Origin: Clostridium sp. D43t1_170807_H7
GTDB taxonomy: Bacteria; Bacillota; Clostridia; Clostridiales; Clostridiaceae
Length of the DNA stretch: 64,000 bases
Assembly: GCF_015555905.1 (NCBI RefSeq)
Contig: NZ_JADNLK010000012.1
Location: 1 to 64,000 of the forward strand
Reading direction: 5' to 3'
How positions within the stretch are numbered: the first letter of the stretch is position 1; every line of letters begins with the position of its first letter. The position numbers and the translations under genes are program-made. Of the stretch, positions 26,658 through 35,177 are shown piece after piece. The notes beneath the pieces are model-generated. The model saw only the letters and a program-made list of their open reading frames with translations. It made no database searches and was not told where the DNA came from.

Positions 26658-27350
26658 TTAATCTCTATAAATATCTTGAGCAAGCAATGTTAATTTTTCT
26701 AAATTTAAAATTTTGATTATATTTTTATTTTTTTCTATAATTTTTAAATCGGAAAGATTTTTAATAACTCTATTTAAGTGACGATAGCTAGAGCCTAAAA
26801 GTTCGGCTAAATTATTAATGCCATCAATATCAACCAATATTTCTCCAGAAGTATTTGTTGGTAATGATGAAACTAAATAGCTTGCAAAGCGGTTTTCAAT
26901 TGGTGAAAGTATATTAATGCTCATATAACTTGAGTTTCGTCTAAGTTTTTTTTGAAGAGATGATATTATAAATCTTAAGAATACTGGATCATTATATCCA
27001 TATTCTTTTATCTTATTTAATGGTAATGCTAAGCACATGCAAGGTTCTAAGGCTTGAACATTACAATCGGCATATGGATTTTCTATAAACTCAATATCAC
27101 CCATTACTGATAGTGGGGTATTAAAGCAAAGAAGTAGTGATTTCCCACTTGAAAGTAAGGTTGTTACTTTATATTTTCCTTCTACTAAAAAATATAGATA
27201 GAATAATTTTTCATTTAATGAACAAAGATATTCATTTTTATTGAATGTATGTATTTCTAGAGAGTTTAATAAATTTTTATTTAAGTAAGAATGTAAATAA
27301 TATTTATTAATATAAGAAATAATCATATCTTTATTAGTAAGTTTTTTCAT
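26658..27350 (-). CDS. Crp/Fnr-family regulator, YeiL-like
   Basis: This 230-residue protein has an N-terminal cyclic-nucleotide-like beta barrel (about 15-130; LVEGKYKVT, GDIEFIENPYADCNVQAL) and a C-terminal winged helix (about 150-220; NLAELLGSSYRHLNRVIKNLSDLKII). Several Cys (two in EPCMC) could sense redox or metal, but no clean FNR-type cluster motif is seen. It is divergent from the DMT pair starting at 27511. The perfect palindrome between them (27433-27456) is its most likely operator. The same divergent arrangement of a YeiL-like regulator and a DUF606 pair is known in clostridia. Confidence 0.8.
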   Translation of the reverse strand: MKKLTNKDMIISYINKYYLHSYLNKNLLNSLEIHTFNKNEYLCSLNEKLFYLYFLVEGKYKVTTLLSSGKSLLLCFNTPLSVMGDIEFIENPYADCNVQALEPCMCLALPLNKIKEYGYNDPVFLRFIISSLQKKLRRNSSYMSINILSPIENRFASYLVSSLPTNTSGEILVDIDGINNLAELLGSSYRHLNRVIKNLSDLKIIEKNKNIIKILNLEKLTLLAQDIYRD

Positions 27351-27432
27351 AAGTACTCCTTTAAATATAGATAAGCTTAATTAATATATATCAAATTAGC
27401 AATTTATATAAGATGAGTATACTATTAAAATT

Positions 27433-27478
27433 AAAATAGGACAAATGTCCTATTTTATTATTGTATCTATTTGATAAT
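27433..27478 (+). promoter_or_regulatory. palindromic operator plus -10 box for the DMT pair
   Basis: Perfect 24-bp palindrome AAAATAGGACA-AA-TGTCCTATTTT (27433-27456, centre 27444.5). A -10-like GATAAT (27473-27478) puts the predicted start near 27485, so the palindrome is about 41 bp upstream, the class II activator position. Confidence 0.6.
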
Positions 27479-27510
27479 ATGTTTCTAGAAATTTAAACGG
27501 AGGAATTAAA

Positions 27511-27933
27511 ATGTATAATATTTTAGCATTATTAATAGGGGCACTTATTTCTATTATGATATCTCTTAATAGTGGATTAGAAGGTTATGTTGGTAGTACA
27601 TATTCTGTAGTGATTATCCATACAGTAGGACTTATTGCCATACTTATAGTTGCCGCATTTAAGAAAGAAAAGATGGTAATAAAGGAAGCTATACCATTTT
27701 ATTTATTTTTAGGGGGAATTTTTGGGGTTATGCTTACTTTAGTTAATGTAATTACAATAGGTAGTATAGGCGTTGCATTAACAACAGCATTAGCTGTATT
27801 TGGACAATTAGTATTTTCATCATTGGTAGATCATTTTGGGTTATTTGGTTTAACTAAATATGAATTTAATCCTAAAAAACTTGTGGGACTTCTTATAGTT
27901 TTTGTTGGATTAGTTATTATGACAATGGCATAA
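27511..27933 (+). CDS. DMT-family transporter subunit, DUF606 (first half)
   Basis: This 140-residue protein has about five membrane helices and matches the DUF606/YdcZ branch of the drug/metabolite transporter superfamily (ALISIMISLNSGLEGYVGS near the start, VNVITIGSIGVALTTALAVFGQLVFSS in the middle). Such proteins act as pairs. The partner gene starts 14 bases downstream. GGAGGAA precedes the ATG. The transported compound is unknown; control by the divergent Crp/Fnr regulator is likely. Confidence 0.82.
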   Translation: MYNILALLIGALISIMISLNSGLEGYVGSTYSVVIIHTVGLIAILIVAAFKKEKMVIKEAIPFYLFLGGIFGVMLTLVNVITIGSIGVALTTALAVFGQLVFSSLVDHFGLFGLTKYEFNPKKLVGLLIVFVGLVIMTMA

Positions 27934-27947
27934 GGGGAGGATTAAGA

Positions 27948-28400
27948 ATGTTAATGATTTTATTAGCCATATTAGGTGGAGTATTAACTACTTTATCAAT
28001 GATAGTAAGCTCAACACTTGGAAAGAAAATAGGTTTAATTCAAAGTACAATAATTCATTATATAGGTGGACTTATAGGTGGAGTATTTATTTTAATTGGA
28101 ATAGGTAGTGCATCAGCGCCATCAATTATAGATATGAGCAGAATGCCATTGTATATTTTCTTAGGTGGAGTTATTGGTGTTATAGTAGTATATACATCTA
28201 ATATAGTAATTCCTAAGATACCGGTAGTATATAGTACATTATTAATGTTTTCAGGCCAAATGTTATGTGCAATTGTTATAGATGCAATTGTAATGGGGGA
28301 TTTTTCTTGGAAAAAGCTTTTAGGAGCAATAATAGTTGTATTAGGTATTTTTTATAACTCTAAGATAGATGAAAAAGAAAATAAAGCAGTAATAGAATAG
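27948..28400 (+). CDS. DMT-family transporter subunit, DUF606 (second half)
   Basis: The 150-residue partner of the preceding gene has the same fold and five helices (LGGVLTTLSMIVSSTLGKKIG, YIGGLIGGVFI). GGGGAGGA precedes the ATG. The pair is expected to form an antiparallel heterodimer. It is followed by a long inverted-repeat terminator at 28448. Confidence 0.8.
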   Translation: MLMILLAILGGVLTTLSMIVSSTLGKKIGLIQSTIIHYIGGLIGGVFILIGIGSASAPSIIDMSRMPLYIFLGGVIGVIVVYTSNIVIPKIPVVYSTLLMFSGQMLCAIVIDAIVMGDFSWKKLLGAIIVVLGIFYNSKIDEKENKAVIE

Positions 28401-28447
28401 AAAAAGAAAAAACTAAAAAAGCTAGTTAATAGTATAAATGATAATAG

Positions 28448-28540
28448 GATGTATCAAAAATTTAATATGAATATTATAACTAAAATTATGAGATAATTTG
28501 TTAGTACTATTCATATAATTATTTTGATACATCTATTTTT
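28448..28540 (+). terminator. long inverted repeat, terminator-like
   Basis: Outer arms GATGTATCAAAA / TTTTGATACATC (28448-28459 and 28522-28533) continue inward as TAATATGAATA / TATTCATATAA. TATTTTTAT follows. The total stem is about 26 bp around a 35-nt interior. Confidence 0.7.
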
Positions 28541-28619
28541 ATACAATAATAAGTATAATATTAACATAATTCCTAATTTGTTGTATAATTAGAATGAAAT
28601 ATAATAGTGAGAGGTAAAA

Positions 28620-29282
28620 ATGGTTATAAATAATTACAATAATGAAAAATATATTGAAATTACTAATGATGAAATTATATTTTATAAATGGTATGGAAAA
28701 AGAAGATTAAAAAGAAATAAAATTAGAGCAGCATTTATGAATGATGAGTATAAAATAACAATATTATATGGGAAAGCTATTAGAAAGTTTAATGTTTGTA
28801 ATGTAAATAAAAATGAAAAGGCTATATTAGAGCAATTAATAAAGCTTATGAATAAAGAAGATTTAATATTTGCTGTTAATAGATATAACGTTTGTAAAGA
28901 AGACATTTTTGTTATATTAATAGCACAGAATATTATGTTGAATTTAAGTAAAAATAATAATTTTTGGGTTTATATTGAATTGTTTTTACTAATAGGATTA
29001 TTAGTTGTTTTAGTATGTTTAATTCCAAATTACTCTATTTTTCTTTATGATTATAATAATAAATATATTAGATTAGAATCTGTAAATAGAAATAAGAAAA
29101 AAGAATTTCATATAAATAGGGATAAATTCAAATTTAAGTATAATGTAGACATGTATTCTTATGAATTTGAGGGTAATAAGGTAAAAAAAGTAGTATTTCC
29201 TAGTAATATTATATATCCAATTAATTATAAAGAAAAATTAGCAGAGCTTAATGAAAACACTATGTATTGTTGTATAAAGTAG
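28620..29282 (+). CDS. hypothetical single- or double-pass membrane protein
   Basis: This 220-residue protein has an N-terminal soluble beta-rich part (about 1-85; KYIEITNDEIIFYKWYGKRRL, reminiscent of PH-like or DUF domains). A hydrophobic segment lies at about 122-142, with weaker hydrophobicity before it at about 97-110. The C-terminal part (about 145-220) is soluble and Lys/Tyr-rich. GAGAGGT precedes the ATG. No family is recognised. Confidence 0.6.
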   Translation: MVINNYNNEKYIEITNDEIIFYKWYGKRRLKRNKIRAAFMNDEYKITILYGKAIRKFNVCNVNKNEKAILEQLIKLMNKEDLIFAVNRYNVCKEDIFVILIAQNIMLNLSKNNNFWVYIELFLLIGLLVVLVCLIPNYSIFLYDYNNKYIRLESVNRNKKKEFHINRDKFKFKYNVDMYSYEFEGNKVKKVVFPSNIIYPINYKEKLAELNENTMYCCIK

Positions 29283-29520
29283 ATACAAAAAAATAAAGTG
29301 TAAGTAATACTTCATATTTATCTTTTGATACAACTTGAAAATATTCTAAACTATTATTTTTAGAAAAGTTATTTATTTTTTATAAAGTCTTCCATAAACT
29401 AATGAATTATTATTAGTATCGTTTCTTGAATTAGTTTTAAAAAAGTCGTTATCAAATATTACTTGAATGATGAGATAAAAAAGCAAATAGATAGAGATTT
29501 AATTATAATATATAAGAAAG
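29283..29520. other. non-coding gap, nothing firmly identified
   Basis: AT-rich intergenic DNA between convergent genes. A weak inverted pair (GATACAAAA near 29282, TTTTGATAC near 29324) and the string AAGTCGTTATC (29445-29455), also found at 17103-17113, may be remnants of the repeat family seen elsewhere. No supported gene. Confidence 0.4.
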
Positions 29521-29566
29521 AAATGTGAAGTAGATAGTTTGTTGTTATCCTACTTCACATTTTTAT
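29521..29566. terminator. bidirectional intrinsic terminator
   Basis: AAATGTGAAGTAGATA / TATCCTACTTCACATTT stem with T-rich flanks on both strands. It serves the VanZ-like gene on the minus strand. Confidence 0.8.
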
Positions 29567-29581
29567 TATTGAAAAAGGATA

Positions 29582-30067
29582 CTATAAAATAAGCATCCTA
29601 TATAATAATACAAAAGAGACAATTGTAAAAAGTAAAATCATTATTCCTATAGGTTTAGCTAATAATAAGATTAAATTACCATCAAAAGAACTACTAAGAT
29701 TTCTAATAAAATCTCCAATGTTATAGTTTTTTAATATGGTATAAATAATATTAAATATTATAAATCCTATAACAGTACCAAATGTATTAAATATAATATC
29801 ATCTATATCAGTGATGTTATATGGTGTAAAAAGTTGAAGTACTTCTATGATTAAAGAAGCTGTAAATCCATATAATATAACTTTACTTAATTTATTTTTT
29901 TTATTAAAAAATAAAGGTATACAAAATCCTAATGGTATAAATAATAATATATTACCTATAACGTTATAAAGTGCGATATGTATATCTGCAAAGTCATTTC
30001 TAAACATCTTTATTGTTTCTACAAAGGGAATGTAATTAATCCCCTTTTTAATTTCAAATTCTATTTT
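29582..30067 (-). pseudogene. VanZ-like membrane protein, 5'-truncated
   Basis: The ATG ORF (29582-30007, 141 residues) carries the VanZ core: NVIGNILLFIPLGF, ELFTPYN-like loop (EVLQLFTPYN) and DIDDIIFNTFGTVIGF, plus three to four membrane helices. Two facts suggest damage. The ATG at 30007 has no ribosome site. The same frame stays open upstream to about 30079 and encodes FEIKKGINYIPFVETIK, which matches the usual VanZ segment before the core (NLIPF). The first membrane helix and start codon expected before that are replaced by the end of the FtsW-like gene. VanZ-family proteins are linked to low-level teicoplanin resistance. This copy is probably not made in full. Confidence 0.6.
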
Positions 30068-30075
30068 ATATATTA

Positions 30076-31380
30076 TTAATTAGATAAACTAGAAGATACA
30101 TTTCTAAACTTATAAACATTATTGATTATAGAAATAGAAAGTACATTTATAACTAATTGACTTCCACCATAGCTTATAAAAGGCATATTTATATTTAAAA
30201 TAGGAGAAAGCGAAAAGTTAGCTAAAATATTTAATATAAATTGAATTGCAAATAAAGAACAAAGTCCACTTACTAAAAGTTTTCCATAAGTGTTTTTAGT
30301 ATTACTAGAAATAAAGCCAATTCTTATAATAAATGATAAGACTAAGGCAATAACAATTATTCCAACAATCCATCCAAAGCAGTAAATTATTGAAGTTAGT
30401 GCAAATTCCATATTAGCATCTGGAAGAGTTGAAGTATTAACAGTAGAGCCAGTACCAAATAATCCTGCAGAATTTCTTAATATATTTAGTTGATTATAAA
30501 TCCAACCAGTATTATCTATATCTTTTGCAGGATTTAAAAATATAAAAAATCTTTCTATTCTATAGTCTGTACTAAAAATAGATAGTAATAATATAGAGCA
30601 TAAGACACCAGAAGCAATAATTAAATATTTTAGTTTAAAGCCAGATATATTCATAATTGTAAAGACCGCAATTAAGTATATTATTATTGTAGATAATGAT
30701 GATAATGATATAAATAATATTACAGGTATGAATACTAAAGTAAGACCTTTAAATAATGATTTTTTATTATTCCAATTATAATTATCAAAAATTCCAGAAA
30801 GAGAAATTATTAATAATATAGGGGTAACTGCTAAGTCATCAATAGAAAAAGGACCTATTATTAACCAACGTTTTATACCATTTACAGGTAAAGAAAAAGT
30901 CAATGTAAGTAAGATTAAAGAAATACTAATTATATAAAGGCTAAGAGAATATTTTTTTAAACTTCTATAATCTAATTTTATAATGCATAATGACAATACA
31001 ATAGAAATTCCTAAAAACACTAATAGCTTACTAATATAATTTATATAATAACCGTCATTAAAATTATTTAATTGAAGGAATGCTGTAGTTAAAAATCCAA
31101 AAAATATTAAGCAAGTTGTCATTATTAAAAGAATCCAATCAGAGTTTGATTTATGAGCTTTATTCAAATCATGGCCAATAACTTCTGCATTACCCATATG
31201 CATTAATGCTTTATCTGTTGCAATATCTAAAGGCATGCCTATTTCTAAATAATCTTGAATAATATCATTAATATGACCTAATAATTCTTATTTAATTTCT
31301 GGATGAACTTTTTTATTTTTTATTAAACTACAAACTTTATTTATATATTCATTAACTTTATTATTTTCTACTTTAGACAT
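30076..31380 (-). pseudogene. FtsW/RodA-like protein with N-terminal permease-prefix domain, in-frame stop at codon 31
   Basis: Translation from ATG 31380 (13-bp overlap with the padR end, GGGAGG upstream) gives 30 residues (MSKVENNKVNEYINK...), then TAA at 31288-31290. After that the same frame continues with ELLGHINDIIQDYLEIGMPLD and the 386-residue ORF starting at 31236. Together the first 80 residues form the permease-prefix (HAAS-like) helical domain found before FtsW-like and ABC permeases next to PadR regulators. The rest has about ten helices with SEDS-type segments (NGIKRWL, PFISYGGSQLVINV). SEDS proteins polymerise or help polymerise glycan strands. A single base change restores the frame. 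Downstream initiation at 31236 lacks a ribosome site. Confidence 0.8.
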
Positions 31381-31712
31381 AAATTCGCCTCCCATAAAAC
31401 ATTATTTACAGTTTCACTAAATAGCTTCCATTCAGCTTCTTTCTCAAGAAGAAGTTTTTTGCCACTAGTTGTTATTTTATAATACTTTCTTTTTCTACTA
31501 CCAGCAGAATCATCCCAATATGATTCAATATAATTTGCACTTTCTAGATTATGAAGTATTGGATAGAGAGTGCCTTCTTTAAAGGAAAATATACCTTTAG
31601 AGAGTAGGTCTATTTCTTTAATCATTTCATAACCATACATATCTTTGCGATTAAGAATACTAAGTATTAGAACCGTTGTACTACCTTTTAATAGTTCTTT
31701 GTTAATTTTCAT
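31368..31712 (-). CDS. PadR-family transcriptional regulator
   Basis: This 114-residue protein (from ATG 31712, GGTGG upstream; 31730 is an alternative) has the PadR winged helix: LKGSTTVLILSIL, DMYGYEMIKEI, FKEGTLYPILHNLE, GSRKRKYYKIT. PadR proteins usually repress their own operon and the membrane protein genes they precede. The next gene overlaps by 13 bases, so the two are translationally coupled. In clostridia this pairing with a HAAS-bearing FtsW-like or ABC protein is common. Confidence 0.9.
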   Translation of the reverse strand: MKINKELLKGSTTVLILSILNRKDMYGYEMIKEIDLLSKGIFSFKEGTLYPILHNLESANYIESYWDDSAGSRKRKYYKITTSGKKLLLEKEAEWKLFSETVNNVLWEANLCLK

Positions 31713-31870
31713 AAATTCACCACCATACATTGTAAATCAATACATCGAATATCTAGGTATAATTATATTACTATATTATAGAAAAGTAAATAAAATATAT
31801 AATATTTTACTGAAAAATAAATTAATAGCTCCTAGGGGATTGAAAAGTTAGATTATAAGGTATAAGATGT

Positions 31871-31922
31871 AAGTGGTAACAAATGATAATAAATGATAAC
31901 AAAGTGGTAATTAAGTGATATA
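31871..31922 (+). promoter_or_regulatory. array of five 10-11 bp direct repeats, likely DeoR operator
   Basis: Units start at 31871, 31881, 31891, 31902 and 31913 and read AAGTGGTAAC, AAATGATAAT, AAATGATAAC, AAGTGGTAAT and AAGTGATATA. The spacing of 10, 10, 11 and 11 bp keeps all units on one DNA face. DeoR-family repressors commonly bind tandem direct repeats ahead of their own operon. Confidence 0.6.
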
Positions 31923-31941
31923 GAGAAGAGGTTATTTATTT

Positions 31942-32706
31942 ATGTTTATGGAAGAAAGATTAAATGAGATATTAAATATTATTAAAGAAGAAAAAAAAGT
32001 ATTAGTTAAGGAATTAAGCGAAAAGTTTAATGTTTCTGAAAGTATGATTCGTAAGGATCTACAAAGACTTGAAAAAGAAGGTAAGGTAAAGAGGACTTAT
32101 GGAGGAGCAATATTAGAAAGAGAGTCATCATATGCTGAGAAAACTAATTCTAGAGTTCTTGTAGACTTAGAATCAAAATCATATCTAGGAAAGTTAGTTG
32201 TTGATATTATTGAAGATAATGACATTATTTTTTTAGATATTTCAACCACAAATCATACTATTGCTATGATGTTAAGTGATACAAAGAAAAATTTAACAGT
32301 AATAACAAACATGAATAGAATTGCAATGGAGTTTGATAGAGCACCTAATGTTGATGTAATATTAATTGGTGGACATTATAATAAAAGATTAGGGGGAACT
32401 GTGGGAAGTGCAGCAGTAGAACAAATAAAGAATTTTAAAATTACTAAGGCGTTTATTGGTGCTGGTGGAATTAATGTAGAAGATAATTTTATTAGTAATT
32501 TTAATTATGATGAGGCAGCTGTCAAAAATGAGATTTTAAGATGCAGTAAAAGAAGATATATAGTAGCAAATTATGAAAAGTTATATAAAGATGGAGCTTA
32601 TAAGTTTGCAACTTTAGATGATATAGATTATATAGTAACTGAAAAAGAACCAGAAGAAAGCATTAAAGAAATTTTAAACCAAAAAGAAGTAAAGGTAATA
32701 TGTTAA
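31942..32706 (+). CDS. DeoR-family sugar-responsive regulator
   Basis: The 254-residue protein has a DeoR helix-turn-helix (about 4-58; LVKELSEKFNVSESMIRKDLQRLEKEGKVKRTYGG) and a C-terminal sugar-phosphate sensor with the usual DIIFLDISTT and AFIGAGGIN segments. MET codons at 31942 and 31948 are both possible. It is likely autoregulated through the direct repeats at 31871-31922. The inducer is probably a sugar phosphate that the HAD enzyme next to it dephosphorylates. Confidence 0.88.
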   Translation: MFMEERLNEILNIIKEEKKVLVKELSEKFNVSESMIRKDLQRLEKEGKVKRTYGGAILERESSYAEKTNSRVLVDLESKSYLGKLVVDIIEDNDIIFLDISTTNHTIAMMLSDTKKNLTVITNMNRIAMEFDRAPNVDVILIGGHYNKRLGGTVGSAAVEQIKNFKITKAFIGAGGINVEDNFISNFNYDEAAVKNEILRCSKRRYIVANYEKLYKDGAYKFATLDDIDYIVTEKEPEESIKEILNQKEVKVIC

Positions 32707-32730
32707 TAAGCAAATTAAGGAGTAAAAGAT

Positions 32731-33516
32731 ATGATTAAATTAATAGCAACAGATATGGATGGAACATTATTAAATTCAAGTAATGAAATACAAGATGGGT
32801 TTTACGAAGTATTCAATGAACTTCAGGAAAAAGAAATAATATTTGCAGCTGCAAGTGGAAGACAATACTATAACCTTTTAGAAAGATTTAAAGGTATTGA
32901 AGAGAAGATGATGTTTATAGCTGAAAATGGAACATTTGTTGTGTATAAGGGAAAGGAACTTGTAGTTAATTCTTTAGATATAAATCTTGCAAGAGAGCTT
33001 ATTAAAGTAGGTAGAAATATAAAAAATTCTTATGTAATACTTTGTGGGAAAAAAGCTGCATATATAGAAAGTTCTGATAAAAGATTAATCGAGCAGACAG
33101 AAAAATATTATGCAAGATATGAAATAGTATCAGATTTAACTAAAATAGAAGATGATATATTAAAGGTTACAATTTGTGATTTTGCAGGATCAGAAAATAA
33201 TAGTAATAAATATTACGAGGATTATAGAGACAAAGCTCAAATTGCAGTATCAGGTGAAATTTGGCTTGATATAACTGCAAAGGGAATAAATAAAGGTGTT
33301 GCAATAGAAGAAGTTCAAGAGCTATTAAATATAAAGCATGAAGAAACCATGGTATTTGGTGATTATTTAAATGATTTAGAAATGATGAGTAGTGCTTATC
33401 ATAGTTATGCTATGGAAAATGCTCATGATGACTTGAAAAAGGTAGCAAGATTTAGAGCTAAGAGCAATGATGAAAGTGGAGTTGTACATGCTATAAAAGC
33501 AATATTAAATAATTAA
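32731..33516 (+). CDS. Cof-type HAD sugar-phosphate phosphatase
   Basis: This 261-residue phosphatase lies 24 bases after the DeoR gene. All HAD motifs are intact: DMDGTLL (8-14), AASGR (motif II Ser), Lys in the AKGINKG loop (motif III) and GDYLNDLEM (motif IV). The type IIB cap lies between motifs II and III. It hydrolyses small sugar phosphates or cofactors; specificity is not readable. A strong terminator follows. Confidence 0.9.
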   Translation: MIKLIATDMDGTLLNSSNEIQDGFYEVFNELQEKEIIFAAASGRQYYNLLERFKGIEEKMMFIAENGTFVVYKGKELVVNSLDINLARELIKVGRNIKNSYVILCGKKAAYIESSDKRLIEQTEKYYARYEIVSDLTKIEDDILKVTICDFAGSENNSNKYYEDYRDKAQIAVSGEIWLDITAKGINKGVAIEEVQELLNIKHEETMVFGDYLNDLEMMSSAYHSYAMENAHDDLKKVARFRAKSNDESGVVHAIKAILNN

Positions 33517-33523
33517 ATATAAA

Positions 33524-33565
33524 AGTATAAAAAGGACTAGTTAGCTAGGCCTTTTTATACTTTTT
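33524..33565 (+). terminator. intrinsic terminator
   Basis: AGTATAAAAAGGACTAG / CTAGGCCTTTTTATACT near-perfect 17-bp stem then TTTTT. Confidence 0.9.
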
Positions 33566-33587
33566 AAAGAATAGCTTACTCTGTAGA

Positions 33588-35177
33588 TTATTTAAGTTTA
33601 AAGTTTTTGGGAGCAAACTTATAAACAAGGGTTAATGCTATTAAAGCATAAATAACAGTTACTAATATTACAGTAAGAGTAAACCATATAGACTGTGTCT
33701 CCACTTGAAGACAACTATATGCAGCTATATAAACTATAAATGAGGCTATTTTATAAATAGGACTCTTAACAGTCAATTGAGATGTATATGGTTGAATAAT
33801 ATAATACAAAAATAAGTAGTGTATAGAGAAAAAGCAAGATAATGTTATTATACTAATGAATATAGGAATAAATCTTACAATATCACCCTTGGCAAGTATT
33901 AATACTAATGATAGTCCAAGCCCTATACATATTGCTGGAATTAAATTTAATATAATAGTTATTTTTAATCTAGATTTAAAATTAGATAATATAATGCTTG
34001 ATTCTTTATAAAAATTATATCTAAGTAAACTATTATCGCAATTAAAGAAAAATGCTTTAGTTATTTTTTCACCAATTGAGCTACAATATAAAATAAAAAC
34101 AAGGAATCCACTTGACCTTAAAATGGCTGGAGATAAAGTTTTATGAGACTCTGGTGTTGTTATGGCAAATATTGAAGCTGCTATAGTTAAAATAACTATA
34201 ATAAGAACTCTATGTTGAATAGGAGTAATTATTATTTTTTTATGTCTTTCAATAAATTTAGCATTTAAATAATTAAGTCCATGCTTCTCTTTATGCTTAT
34301 CATTTTTTAAATCAAGTTTGGATAAGTTTTTCTCGTTAAGTTTTACGTCCATAAACATTGCTTCAGAAGAAACTGTATTTAATGTATTAAGATCATTTTT
34401 AGAAATAATATTTTTAGATAATAAAGAGTATTTTTTATAATTAAATAAATATAAAAATGCTATCAGTGATAAAACCAAAATAATAACTATAAATGTAATA
34501 TTAAGTAATAGAATTTTTGAATCAAACGAAAAACCTATAAATGGCGCTCCATATGCAATAACTAATGGAATTAGCATAACAGGAACAATAAAGTACCATT
34601 TATTTGATAGTTGAAAGTTAAAGCAATTATAAAGTAATACATATAAGGCTTGAGTAATACTCCTAAATGCGATAAATTCTAAAGTAATTATTAGTGATTC
34701 AATAAATGTACAATTTAATAGCATAATAGGAAATATAAAATATATTAAATATTCAAAGTATGAAAATAATATTTTACTTAAATAATATTTTTTTGCATTT
34801 ATTCTCATTAAATTAATCATATAAAAATCAGTAAGAATGTTATCTGTAAATTGATTATTTAATAATGATCCAGTTACAAAGCTTAAAAAGAAAAATATAT
34901 GAAATTGAATAGATGAAACATTAATGCTTGTTTTTTCAGCTATAAACATAGCTGGAATTATAATCATTATAAAAATATATAAATATTTTCTAGCAAATCC
35001 AAATAGAAAGCTAAAAATTCTAATTATAATACTAGATACAAATTTAAGATTACCAGTATTATAAAGAGTATTAGGTATTTTCTTGCCTAAAAGTGGAATT
35101 TTCTTTATGTAATAAATCCACATATTAATCTTTTGAGCAAGAGAAATTTCATATGTTTTAAAAAACACTTTAAACAT
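33588..35177 (-). CDS. ABC transporter permease, large membrane subunit
   Basis: This 529-residue protein has about 12-14 membrane helices and a central soluble stretch (about 255-315). Its start overlaps the end of the ATPase gene by 8 bases, so the two form one exporter. I do not recognise a named subfamily; it resembles the bacteriocin- or antibiotic-type ABC-2-like permeases of Firmicutes. The first 30 residues (SLAQKINMWIYYIKKIPLLG) are amphipathic. Substrate is unknown. Confidence 0.75.
   Translation of the reverse strand: MFKVFFKTYEISLAQKINMWIYYIKKIPLLGKKIPNTLYNTGNLKFVSSIIIRIFSFLFGFARKYLYIFIMIIIPAMFIAEKTSINVSSIQFHIFFFLSFVTGSLLNNQFTDNILTDFYMINLMRINAKKYYLSKILFSYFEYLIYFIFPIMLLNCTFIESLIITLEFIAFRSITQALYVLLYNCFNFQLSNKWYFIVPVMLIPLVIAYGAPFIGFSFDSKILLLNITFIVIILVLSLIAFLYLFNYKKYSLLSKNIISKNDLNTLNTVSSEAMFMDVKLNEKNLSKLDLKNDKHKEKHGLNYLNAKFIERHKKIIITPIQHRVLIIVILTIAASIFAITTPESHKTLSPAILRSSGFLVFILYCSSIGEKITKAFFFNCDNSLLRYNFYKESSIILSNFKSRLKITIILNLIPAICIGLGLSLVLILAKGDIVRFIPIFISIITLSCFFSIHYLFLYYIIQPYTSQLTVKSPIYKIASFIVYIAAYSCLQVETQSIWFTLTVILVTVIYALIALTLVYKFAPKNFKLK

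Noticed and set aside
29380-29526. Short open frame ending KKQIDRDLIIIYKKEM
   Set aside because: No start codon or ribosome site and only about 25 codons before an upstream stop; not supported.
31871-31922. Short regular repeats that look CRISPR-like
   Set aside because: Units are 10-11 bp with no spacers and sit in a promoter region; they fit operator repeats.
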